Below are positions 1 through 5,911 of a stretch of DNA of 5,911 bases, piece by piece. The number at the start of each line of letters is the position of its first letter. Within the stretch, counting starts at the first letter, position 1. The notes below the pieces were generated by a model that worked only from the letters and a program-made list of their open reading frames with translations, did not search any database and had not been told where the DNA came from. The stretch spans positions 1-5,911 of the forward strand of contig CAMZAI010000163.1 in NCBI GenBank assembly GCA_947304065.1, written 5' to 3'. The position numbers were made by a program, and so were the translations under genes. The stretch comes from an uncultured Clostridia bacterium (GTDB lineage Bacteria; Bacillota; Clostridia; Lachnospirales; Lachnospiraceae).

Positions 1-294
1 GGCAGCAGTTTAAAGTCGATATTCGGCAATCCCGGCATTTATGTTGCCGCTTCGATAAAAATGATCATTTCGCCGATCATAGCGCTCGTTATCTGCTATG
101 TTCTCGGCTTTGACAGGACCATGGCGGTTTCGTGCCTGATCGCGACCTCGGCATCGAGCGCGGCCATGACCACTATGCTCGCGACCAAGTTCGGTCGCGA
201 CGCTGAGCTGTCCGCGGGGATGGTATCTTTCACGACCATCGCCGCGATAGTCACCATGCCTGTTTTCATAGCGATAGCGGGCATGCTCGGATGA
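1..294 (+). CDS. AEC-family (auxin efflux carrier-like) transporter, C-terminal part
   Basis: This is the last 97 codons of a gene that begins before the window; the frame is open from base 1 to TGA at 292-294. The protein is strongly hydrophobic, with likely membrane segments at residues 13-36, 42-60 and 75-96 of the visible part. The layout matches the C-terminal end of AEC permeases: a helix rich in Ile, Pro and Leu, a short loop with FDRT, an Ala/Ser-rich helix ending in an ATKFGRDAELS-like loop (the family usually has a Tyr/Phe-Gly-Gly-Asp-Ala-Glu-Leu stretch here), and a last helix with a TMPVFIAI ending. AEC proteins are inner-membrane carriers of organic acids or related small solutes; the substrate cannot be told from this fragment. 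Six of 13 Ile codons are AUA, unlike ileS downstream. The MATE gene follows after 40 bp without a terminator, so co-transcription is possible. Confidence 0.85.
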   Translation, partial: GSSLKSIFGNPGIYVAASIKMIISPIIALVICYVLGFDRTMAVSCLIATSASSAAMTTMLATKFGRDAELSAGMVSFTTIAAIVTMPVFIAIAGMLG

Positions 295-320
295 ACTTAT
301 AACACCGTTTCTCAATTCAG

Positions 321-327
321 AAGGAGG
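321..327 (+). promoter_or_regulatory. Ribosome binding site of the MATE gene
   Basis: AAGGAGG lies 7 nt before the TTG codon at 335. This near-perfect Shine-Dalgarno match at ideal spacing is the main reason for choosing TTG 335 over the in-frame ATG at 365, which would remove the conserved LTEG segment. Confidence 0.85.
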
Positions 328-334
328 CATTTAA

Positions 335-1675
335 TTGACCAGGAATCTGACCGAAGGCAGGATCATGCCTCTTCTGATAAAATTCGCCATTCCGCTGGTT
401 CTCGGAAATATCTTCCAGCTGACCTATAATGCGGTCGACAGCATAATCGTCGGCCGGTTCGTGGGGCCCGGTGCGCTCGCTGCGGTCGGCAGCTGCAACC
501 CGCTCACGACTCTGGTCATCCTTATCCTCAACGGCCTGTGCATAGGCGCGGGCGTTCTCATGGGCAATGAATACGGCGCCGGCAGGATCGAGCGCCTCGA
601 GCGCCAGATCAGCACCACAGCCATCGCAGGCACGGCCTTTTCCGCGGTGCTTACCGCGGCATTCATCATCTTTGCGCGGCAGATACTCGGTATCATGCAG
701 GTAGATGACGCCATCATGGACATGGCCGTCAGGTACATGCGCATCATATTTGTCGGGCTTATCTTCACATTCCTCTACAATTTTCTCTCGAGCACGTTAA
801 GAGCCTTGGGCGACAGCATGACGCCGCTCTTTTTCCTGATCGGGAGCTCTCTTTTAAACATTCTCGGAGATATCCTTTTTGTCGTGGTTTTCGATATGGG
901 CAGCGAGGGCTGCGCGATATCAACGGTGATCAGCGAAGCATTATGTTGCCTGGGCTGCGTCATCTACATTAAGATGCGCATACCGATACTGGTCCTCGGC
1001 AGGAAATGGCTCGTGTTTGATCGGAGCCTCATCGGACCCACGGTCAGCTACGGCTGGGCCTCCGCGATGCAGCAGGGCACGGTGCAGCTCGGAAAGATAG
1101 GCATACAGGCCATAGTTAATTCGATCGGCGTTTTCGTTGCCGCGGCGTTTACCGCGGTAAACAGGCTGGATGATTTTACATATATGCCGCAGCAGAACAT
1201 CGCGCACGCGATAACGGCCTTCATGGCGCAGAATCACGGCGCGGAGCGTGAGGACAGGGTACTCGAGGGCTTTAAAAAAGGCATGATCCTAGAGGTGATC
1301 TACGCGGGGATAGTCTGCTTCGTGAGCTTTGTTTTCGCGCGTCCCCTGATGCGCCTGTTCGGTGACGATCCCGAGGTCATAGCGCACGGCGTAAGGTATC
1401 TGAGGCTGATCGCGTTCATGTACATCATGCCGGCTTTCACGAACGGCATACAGGGTTATTTCCGTGGCGTGGGCAGATTAAAACTGACGCTCGCCGCGAG
1501 CATGATCAATATGGGAACGAGAGTCGGGACCGCGGCTGTACTGGTCATCGGGCTGGGGCTCGGTATAGAGGCTTTGCCGTGGTCGTATTTCGCGGGATGG
1601 GTCGGAATGCTCTGCCTGCAGGTGCCGGTCCTCGCGCAGGAATTAAAAAAGCGTTCAAGTGCGCGCAGTTCTTGA
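335..1675 (+). CDS. MATE family efflux transporter
   Basis: This complete 446-residue integral membrane protein belongs to the MATE family, which exports drugs or metabolites in exchange for Na+ or H+. The length is typical. The N-terminus carries the usual signature: LTEG followed by a first helix (IPLVLGNIFQLTYNAVDS), then the IIVGRFVG segment and an ALAAVG turn. The second half repeats the theme from about residue 240 (SAMQQGTVQLGKIGIQAIVNSIG), giving the pseudo-twofold 12-helix architecture. The segment IQGYFRGVGRLK near residue 375 is also characteristic of the family. The protein ends in a short basic tail, ELKKRSSARSS. Start is TTG at 335, chosen on the Shine-Dalgarno site and conserved N-terminus. 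The closest general type is the NorM/DinF-like group of Clostridia; the exported substrate cannot be inferred. AUA codons are common, unlike ileS. The TGA stop lies inside a candidate -35 element for the next gene. Confidence 0.95.
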   Translation: MTRNLTEGRIMPLLIKFAIPLVLGNIFQLTYNAVDSIIVGRFVGPGALAAVGSCNPLTTLVILILNGLCIGAGVLMGNEYGAGRIERLERQISTTAIAGTAFSAVLTAAFIIFARQILGIMQVDDAIMDMAVRYMRIIFVGLIFTFLYNFLSSTLRALGDSMTPLFFLIGSSLLNILGDILFVVVFDMGSEGCAISTVISEALCCLGCVIYIKMRIPILVLGRKWLVFDRSLIGPTVSYGWASAMQQGTVQLGKIGIQAIVNSIGVFVAAAFTAVNRLDDFTYMPQQNIAHAITAFMAQNHGAEREDRVLEGFKKGMILEVIYAGIVCFVSFVFARPLMRLFGDDPEVIAHGVRYLRLIAFMYIMPAFTNGIQGYFRGVGRLKLTLAASMINMGTRVGTAAVLVIGLGLGIEALPWSYFAGWVGMLCLQVPVLAQELKKRSSARSS

Positions 1676-1700
1676 CTTTGCCGCGATATTGGAGCAAAAT
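1672..1700 (+). promoter_or_regulatory. Candidate sigma-A promoter for the diguanylate cyclase gene
   Basis: TTGACT at 1672-1677 is a 5/6 match to the -35 consensus. CAAAAT at 1695-1700 follows with a 17-nt spacer but matches the -10 consensus at only 4 of 6 positions. Transcription would begin near 1707, giving a leader of about 37 nt. The -35 box contains the TGA stop of the MATE gene. The weak -10 keeps confidence moderate. Confidence 0.45.
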
Positions 1701-1727
1701 TAAGGTGACATAGTTTTCGAATCAAAG

Positions 1728-1732
1728 AGGAG
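1728..1732 (+). promoter_or_regulatory. Ribosome binding site that decides the diguanylate cyclase start
   Basis: AGGAG (within AGAGGAG, 1726-1732) lies 11 nt before ATG 1744 but only 2 nt before the in-frame TTG at 1735. Two nucleotides is too close for normal initiation, so ATG 1744 is preferred. Confidence 0.7.
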
Positions 1733-1743
1733 ACTTGTACGCG

Positions 1744-3735
1744 ATGACAGACATTTTATACGCTCTGATCGCGATCATATGCGCGATCATGCTGGAGATC
1801 CTGCTTAACAGAACTTTCAGGCTGAAAAGCGAGGATGAATCTGACAAAGCATTTGCGGCACTGCTGATAGTGGCGTTTGTTTTTTGTATTGTCGACGCTT
1901 TCTGGGGGCTGGCCGGCTCGCACGCGATCGTGCTGTCGGATACGGCCATGAACGTGCTTACGGCGGTTACTTTTTTGCTGGGCGGGGCTGTGGCTCTGGC
2001 CTGGCTGATCTATGTTGACGTCTACGTGGGCGGCAGGCTCCCGCTTACAGTTACGATCGGCGGCGTGCTGTTCCTGGCGCAGATCATCCTGCTGGCCGTT
2101 AATTTCAAAAATGGCATGATATATACGGTGTCCGGCGGTGCTTATTCTGGGGGCTACGCGCGTCCGTTCATTTTTGCCGTATGGATACTGTTCTATGTTT
2201 TCGCGGCGATCAAGATGACCGTCCGCTATGTGGGACTTCGGGGCGATTACCGCAGAAAGCGCTGCGCCGCGGTCATTTTCTGCTCACTGATCCCCGTAGT
2301 CATGAACGTTTTCAAGATATTCTATTCGCTGGCACCTTTCTGCGCGATCGGCGCGATGATGTCGGCTGTCATCATTTTCATCTTTAACATCAGCAGTGAG
2401 TACGAGCACCTGATCACGCTGGAGAATCAGCTCACCAAGATGGCTTCGCGCCAGAACCGTGAGACGATCAACGCCGTGGCACAGCTGTTCAAGCTCATGA
2501 TGGTCATCAACATCAAGCTCGGCAGGATCAGGACCTTAAAGAGCTCTCCCGACGAAAAACGCGACGGGACCAATGACGAGCCCGCCGAGGCGTATCTGGC
2601 GGGACTGATCTTTGAGCGCGTCGATCCGGGGTACAGCTCCGACATGCAGGAGTTCGTGCGGCTCGATACCCTGGCCGAGAGGCTTAAGGCAAAGACGACG
2701 GTTTCCCACGAATACATGGTCAAGGACGGCGGCTGGTGCCGTGCCTATTTCATCAAGATAAACGAGGACGAGGAGCGCAATCCTTACGAGGTTATCTTCG
2801 CTGTCGAGAACATCGACGACGAGAAGCTCGCCGAGCTCGAGCACAATAAGAACGTTGAGGGCGAGAACGCGATCTACCACGAGATGCTGCTCGCGCAGAG
2901 CGACGGTATGCTCGTTACCGACATGGACGACAATATCATGCTGATGAATGACGCGGCCGGCAGGATGTTCGGCGTTCCGGATCCGAGAAATACGAAGATC
3001 ACGATCGAAGAACTGATAGAAAGATGCGAGGCCGAGGACAAAGAGAAGCTGCTCGACATGCTGATCGCGCTGAAAGCGATCGGCGGAAGGCGCTCCTACG
3101 AATTCGCGATAAGGCATGAGGATTCGGTGATCTCGGTCATGGCGACGACTTACGTCACCGAGCTCAAAGAGAGCAATATGACCGTGGTCATTACATCGCT
3201 CACCGATATTTCCGCGAAGAAGTCGCTTGAGAAGGCGCTTACCGCGATGTCCGAGACAGATGCGCTGACCGGGATCAGCAACCGCGGCGGCGGAGAAGCG
3301 AAGATCATGAAGCTGCTCGAGGACGGCACGCCCGGCATGTTTGCGCTGATGGACGTGGACAAATTCAAGAGCGTCAACGATACCTTCGGACACGGCGTGG
3401 GCGACAAGGTTCTTATAGAGGTTGCGGGATGCCTTGTAAGGTCGTTCCGTGACGCCGATATCGTGATGCGACTCGGCGGCGATGAGTTTGCCGTATACGC
3501 GACCGGCATGACGAAGCCCGAGGCGGCGAACGCTTGCCTGAACCGTCTGTACAGCGAGGTTGAGAAGATCGACGTCGAAGAGATGCGCGGCACCGGACAC
3601 AAGGTTTCGATCAGTCTGGGCGCGGTATTCTGCACGAAGCATCAGGTTCAGTCCTTTGACGAACTCTACCAACAGGCGGACGCAGTCATGTATGTTTCGA
3701 AGCGCGGCGGCGGAAATCATTTCCAGATCGCATAA
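1744..3735 (+). CDS. Membrane-bound PAS-GGDEF diguanylate cyclase
   Basis: This 663-residue signalling enzyme should make cyclic di-GMP from two GTP at the cytoplasmic face of the membrane. Residues 1-215 hold seven likely membrane helices (about 4-21, 37-56, 68-91, 100-119, 140-160, 173-194, 196-214) that may form a sensor. A helical linker follows (about 220-265). Residues 285-365 resemble a PAS-like module common in clostridial GGDEF proteins, ending in IFAVENIDDEK. A second, clearer PAS domain spans about 380-490 (GMLVTDMDDNIMLMNDAAGRMFG, ending in SLTDIS). The GGDEF domain covers about 496-660: DALTGISNR at 506-514, metal-binding DVDKFKSVND at 537-546, and an intact catalytic GGDEF at 578-582. 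An RxxD inhibitory site (RDAD, 569-572) sits exactly five residues before GGDEF, as in PleD, so product inhibition is likely. No EAL domain is present. The signal sensed is unknown. ATG 1744 is chosen on Shine-Dalgarno spacing; TTG 1735 would add three residues. Confidence 0.94.
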   Translation: MTDILYALIAIICAIMLEILLNRTFRLKSEDESDKAFAALLIVAFVFCIVDAFWGLAGSHAIVLSDTAMNVLTAVTFLLGGAVALAWLIYVDVYVGGRLPLTVTIGGVLFLAQIILLAVNFKNGMIYTVSGGAYSGGYARPFIFAVWILFYVFAAIKMTVRYVGLRGDYRRKRCAAVIFCSLIPVVMNVFKIFYSLAPFCAIGAMMSAVIIFIFNISSEYEHLITLENQLTKMASRQNRETINAVAQLFKLMMVINIKLGRIRTLKSSPDEKRDGTNDEPAEAYLAGLIFERVDPGYSSDMQEFVRLDTLAERLKAKTTVSHEYMVKDGGWCRAYFIKINEDEERNPYEVIFAVENIDDEKLAELEHNKNVEGENAIYHEMLLAQSDGMLVTDMDDNIMLMNDAAGRMFGVPDPRNTKITIEELIERCEAEDKEKLLDMLIALKAIGGRRSYEFAIRHEDSVISVMATTYVTELKESNMTVVITSLTDISAKKSLEKALTAMSETDALTGISNRGGGEAKIMKLLEDGTPGMFALMDVDKFKSVNDTFGHGVGDKVLIEVAGCLVRSFRDADIVMRLGGDEFAVYATGMTKPEAANACLNRLYSEVEKIDVEEMRGTGHKVSISLGAVFCTKHQVQSFDELYQQADAVMYVSKRGGGNHFQIA

Positions 3736-3739
3736 TACC

Positions 3740-3768
3740 TTGACTTTTGGGCGGATTTGTATTATTAT
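3740..3768 (+). promoter_or_regulatory. Sigma-A promoter of ileS and its T-box leader
   Basis: TTGACT (3740-3745) and TATTAT (3763-3768) are separated by exactly 17 nt, and each matches the consensus at 5 of 6 positions. The start of transcription would be about 3775, roughly 35 nt before Stem I of the T-box. The -35 lies 5 bp after the stop of the preceding gene, and no terminator separates them, so some readthrough from upstream could also enter the leader. Confidence 0.75.
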
Positions 3769-4009
3769 TTCGTATCAAATGAATAATAGTTTTTGAAAAT
3801 GGTGTTGAAGGAGACAGTACTCTGTATCGAAGCCTCACAGTGAGTCCGCGACAGTGCGAAGCGGATACCAGTACATGCAGACGAATATCCCTCCGGAGCC
3901 GCATGGCAGAAGCACACGCCGAGCACGTGCCAGTAAGTCATGACGTATTCCCCGCGTTAAGGGGAGTGGTATGAACCCGGATTTCTTAAGAAGGACGGGG
4001 AGTACTTTC

Positions 4010-4048
4010 AATGAGGTGGTATAAAATGCAGAGCCCGCATTCCTTATT
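4010..4048 (+). promoter_or_regulatory. T-box antiterminator
   Basis: AATGAGG (4010-4016) pairs with CCTTATT (4042-4048), 7 bp with one G-U. A bulge of 8 nt (TGGTATAA, 4017-4024) follows, then AATGC (4025-4029) pairs with GCATT (4037-4041), closed by a 7-nt loop. The bulge TGGT would bind the ACCA end of uncharged tRNA-Ile. The 3' strand, 4037-4048, is also the 5' arm and loop of the terminator, so the two structures exclude each other. Confidence 0.85.
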
Positions 4049-4060
4049 GGAGTGCGGGCT
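4032..4060 (+). terminator. T-box terminator hairpin of the ileS leader
   Basis: A 12-bp stem pairs 4032-4043 with 4049-4060 (11 Watson-Crick pairs and one G-U, GC-rich base) around the loop TTATT. It is followed by TCACTCATTT, which is not a proper U-tract, so termination strength is uncertain. Overlap with the antiterminator supports a role as the off-state. Confidence 0.75.
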
Positions 4061-4072
4061 TCACTCATTTAC

Positions 4073-4078
4073 AGGAGG
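4073..4078 (+). promoter_or_regulatory. Ribosome binding site of ileS
   Basis: A perfect AGGAGG lies 8 nt before ATG 4087. It begins 13 nt after the terminator hairpin and is not paired in either the antiterminator or the terminator model. Confidence 0.9.
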
Positions 4079-4086
4079 AACAAGCA

Positions 4087-5911
4087 ATGTTCAAGAAAGT
4101 ATCAACGGACATGAACTTTGTCGATCGCGAGAAAGAGATCGTAAAGTTCTGGAAGGAAGAAGACATCTTCAACAAGAGCCTGAAGCTGCGCGAGGGCTGC
4201 CCGACCTACACATTCTACGACGGGCCTCCCACAGCGAACGGCAAACCCCATATCGGCCATGTTCTGACCAGAGTTATCAAGGACATGGTACCCAGATACC
4301 GCACCATGAAGGGCAACTATGTGCCCCGTAAGGCCGGCTGGGATACACACGGACTGCCCGTAGAACTCGAGGTTGAGAAGCATCTCGGCCTCAACGGCAA
4401 GGACCAGATCGAGGAATACGGCATGGAGCCCTTCATCGAGCAGTGTAAGGAATCCGTGTGGAAATACAAGGGAATGTGGGAGGATTTCTCCGGAACCGTA
4501 GGATTCTGGGCCGACATGGATAATCCTTACGTTACCTATCATGATGATTATATCGAGTCCGAGTGGTGGGCGCTCAAGGAGATCTGGAACAAGGGCCTGC
4601 TCTACAAGGGCTTCAAGATCGTGCCTTACTGCCCTCGCTGCGGTACCCCTCTTTCGTCCGCAGAGGTTTCACAGGGCTATAAGACCGTTAAGGAGCGTTC
4701 GGCCATCGCGCGCTTCAAGGCTGTCGGCGAGGACGCGTACTACCTCGTATGGACGACCACGCCCTGGACGCTGCCTTCGAACGTTGCGCTTTGCGTGAAC
4801 CCTTCGGATACCTATGTAAAGGTTAAGTGCGCCGACGGATATACCTATATCCTCGCAGAGGCTCTTGCAGACACCGTTCTCGGTAAATTCGCATCCGAGG
4901 ACAAGCCCGCTTACGAGGTTCTCGAGCGCTGGAGCGGCAAGGAGATGGAGCGCAGAGAGTATGAGCCTCTGTTCGCCTGCTCGAAGGAATGCGCCGACAA
5001 ACAGGGCAAGAAGGGCTTCTACGTAACCTGCGACGATTACGTTACGATGAGCGACGGTACCGGAATCGTTCATATCGCTCCCGCCTTCGGTGAGGACGAT
5101 GCGAACGTAGGCCGCAACTATGACCTTCCCTTCGTACAGTTCGTAAACGGCAAGGGCGAGATGACCGCCGAGACTCCTTATGCGGGACAGTTCGTCAAGG
5201 ACGCCGACAAAAATGTACTGATCGACCTCGACAAGGAGGGCAAGCTTTTTGACGCGCCCAAGTTCGAGCATGAATATCCTCACTGCTGGAGATGCAAGAC
5301 TCCGCTTATTTACTATGCACGTGACTCCTGGTACATCAGGGAGACCGCTGTAAGGGACGATCTCGTTCGCAACAACGCGACCGTTAACTGGGTTCCCGAG
5401 ACCATCGGAAGCGGACGTTTCGGCAACTGGCTCGAGAATATCCAGGACTGGGCTATCTCACGTAACAGATACTGGGGAACTCCCCTGAATATCTGGGAGT
5501 GCGAATGCGGACACCGCGAGTGCATCGGAAGCCGCGAGGAGCTTGCAAAGCTTTCCGGCAATCCCGACGCAGCCAAGGTTGAGCTTCACAGACCTTATAT
5601 CGATGCCGTTACCTGCAAATGCCCCGAGTGCGGCGGCGAGATGAAGCGCGTTCCCGAAGTTATCGACTGCTGGTTCGATTCGGGCGCTATGCCTTTCGCA
5701 CAGCATCATTATCCTTTTGAGAACAAGGAGCTCTTTGAAAAGCAGTTCCCGGCTCAGTTCATTTCCGAGGGCGTTGACCAGACCAGAGGCTGGTTCCACT
5801 CGCTGATGGCGGAGTCTACGCTGCTCTTTAACAAGGCGCCTTATGAGAATGTAGTTGTTCTCGGTCTCGTTCTCGATAAGGACGGAAAAAAGATGAGCAA
5901 GTCCATCGGAA
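4087..5911 (+). CDS. ileS: Isoleucyl-tRNA synthetase (IleRS), N-terminal 608 residues
   Basis: This cytoplasmic class I enzyme attaches isoleucine to tRNA-Ile. The gene runs off the window; the family is usually about 900-1050 residues, so the anticodon-binding part is missing. Catalytic motifs are intact: HIGH at 55-58 within DGPPTANGKPHIGH, and KMSKS at 602-606, just before the cut. The CP1 editing domain is present, with the Thr-rich WTTTPWT at 222-228 and GTGIVHIAPAFGEDD at 324-338, including the editing Asp. Cys pairs fit zinc sites: C182/C185, C400/C403, C472/C474 and C510/C512/C515. RYWGTP and WFDSG (from 529) are also typical. The FYDGPP start of the first motif and the WDTHGLPVE segment resemble the eukaryote-like IleRS2 type more than IleRS1. 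A T-box and its own promoter precede the gene. It has no AUA codons, which suggests high expression. Confidence 0.97.
   Translation, partial: MFKKVSTDMNFVDREKEIVKFWKEEDIFNKSLKLREGCPTYTFYDGPPTANGKPHIGHVLTRVIKDMVPRYRTMKGNYVPRKAGWDTHGLPVELEVEKHLGLNGKDQIEEYGMEPFIEQCKESVWKYKGMWEDFSGTVGFWADMDNPYVTYHDDYIESEWWALKEIWNKGLLYKGFKIVPYCPRCGTPLSSAEVSQGYKTVKERSAIARFKAVGEDAYYLVWTTTPWTLPSNVALCVNPSDTYVKVKCADGYTYILAEALADTVLGKFASEDKPAYEVLERWSGKEMERREYEPLFACSKECADKQGKKGFYVTCDDYVTMSDGTGIVHIAPAFGEDDANVGRNYDLPFVQFVNGKGEMTAETPYAGQFVKDADKNVLIDLDKEGKLFDAPKFEHEYPHCWRCKTPLIYYARDSWYIRETAVRDDLVRNNATVNWVPETIGSGRFGNWLENIQDWAISRNRYWGTPLNIWECECGHRECIGSREELAKLSGNPDAAKVELHRPYIDAVTCKCPECGGEMKRVPEVIDCWFDSGAMPFAQHHYPFENKELFEKQFPAQFISEGVDQTRGWFHSLMAESTLLFNKAPYENVVVLGLVLDKDGKKMSKSIG

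Larger units (their letters stand above)
3808..4060 (+). ncRNA. T-box riboswitch (tRNA-Ile responsive) in the ileS leader
   Basis: This leader element senses the charging state of tRNA-Ile. The Stem I base pairs GGAG 3810-3813 with CTCC 3891-3894. Above it, AGTA (3816-3819) faces GAA (3883-3885), the loop-E arrangement of a specifier loop, and TCTGTAT 3821-3827 pairs with ATGCAGA 3875-3881. The likely specifier is ATC at 3887-3889 (Ile). An apical helix TCCGC 3845-3849 with GCGGA 3861-3865 is likely. Further hairpins follow: TGGCA 3904-3908 with TGCCA 3928-3932, TCCCC 3949-3953 with GGGGA 3961-3965, and CCCG 3976-3979 with CGGG 3996-3999. The T-box core AGGTGGTA (4014-4021) contains TGGT, complementary to the ACCA end of tRNA-Ile. 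The upper part of Stem I and Stem II are drawn tentatively. Position directly before ileS supports the identity. Confidence 0.9.

Noticed and set aside
298..303. TATAAC as a -10 element for the MATE gene
   Set aside because: No acceptable -35 sequence is found 16-18 nt upstream; the segment there lies in AEC coding sequence and reads TAGCGG.
1677..1698. TTTGC/GCAAA inverted repeat after the MATE gene as a terminator
   Set aside because: Only 5 bp, AT-rich, with a 12-nt loop and no T-run after it; too weak to act as an intrinsic terminator.
3150..3635. Ser/Thr-rich open frame of 161 codons on the - strand
   Set aside because: Complement shadow of the PAS-GGDEF region; no independent start signal or known motif.
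2536..3720. Long open frame of 394 codons on the - strand
   Set aside because: It lies opposite the GGDEF gene, shows no recognisable domain, and is rich in His, Arg and Val as expected from the complement of a GC-rich coding frame. The + strand frame has clear conserved motifs.
3829..3882. Cobalamin riboswitch-like fragments (CAGTG, CCGCGACAGTG)
   Set aside because: The B12 box and the remaining conserved core are absent, and the same bases fit the upper part of a T-box Stem I directly before ileS.
4011..4331. + strand open frame starting in the T-box core
   Set aside because: It starts inside the antiterminator, overlaps ileS out of frame, and has no Shine-Dalgarno site at a suitable distance.
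4669..5283. Open frame of 204 codons on the - strand
   Set aside because: It is antisense to the conserved editing domain of ileS and has no ribosome binding site or family signature that I can see.

Overview
The window reads as chromosomal DNA from a moderately GC-rich Bacillota, most likely class Clostridia (Lachnospiraceae-like). The basis is strong Shine-Dalgarno sites (AAGGAGG, AGGAGG), a TTG start, sigma-A-type promoters, and a T-box leader in front of an aminoacyl-tRNA synthetase gene. The taxonomic placement is an inference from these traits, not a database match. All four genes lie on the + strand, and no mobile element, CRISPR array, tRNA or rRNA was found.

Layout. (1) 1-294 is the 3' end of an AEC-family (auxin efflux carrier-like) membrane transporter gene. 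(2) 335-1675 is a complete MATE-family multidrug/cation antiporter gene, 40 bp downstream of the first with no terminator between them, so the two may be co-transcribed. (3) 1744-3735 encodes a membrane-bound diguanylate cyclase with a seven-helix N-terminal region, a cytoplasmic PAS-like module, a PAS domain and an intact GGDEF domain. It probably has its own promoter, whose -35 element overlaps the MATE stop codon. (4) 3736-4086 is a 351-bp non-coding stretch with a good sigma-A promoter (3740-3768) and a T-box riboswitch (about 3808-4060). The antiterminator and terminator of the riboswitch can be drawn base by base and are mutually exclusive. (5) 4087 to the window end is the first 608 codons of ileS, isoleucyl-tRNA synthetase, cut just after the KMSKS motif.

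How the parts work together. The transporter genes and the c-di-GMP synthase gene have no evident functional link beyond adjacency. The promoter, T-box and ileS form one clear regulatory unit: uncharged tRNA-Ile should be read by the leader and should allow transcription into ileS. The most interesting details are in this leader: a T-box bulge that departs from the usual UGGNACC, a terminator hairpin with almost no U-tract, a specifier codon followed by C instead of a purine, and an alternative helix competing with Stem I. I found no wholly new system. The features are known families with some unusual RNA details.
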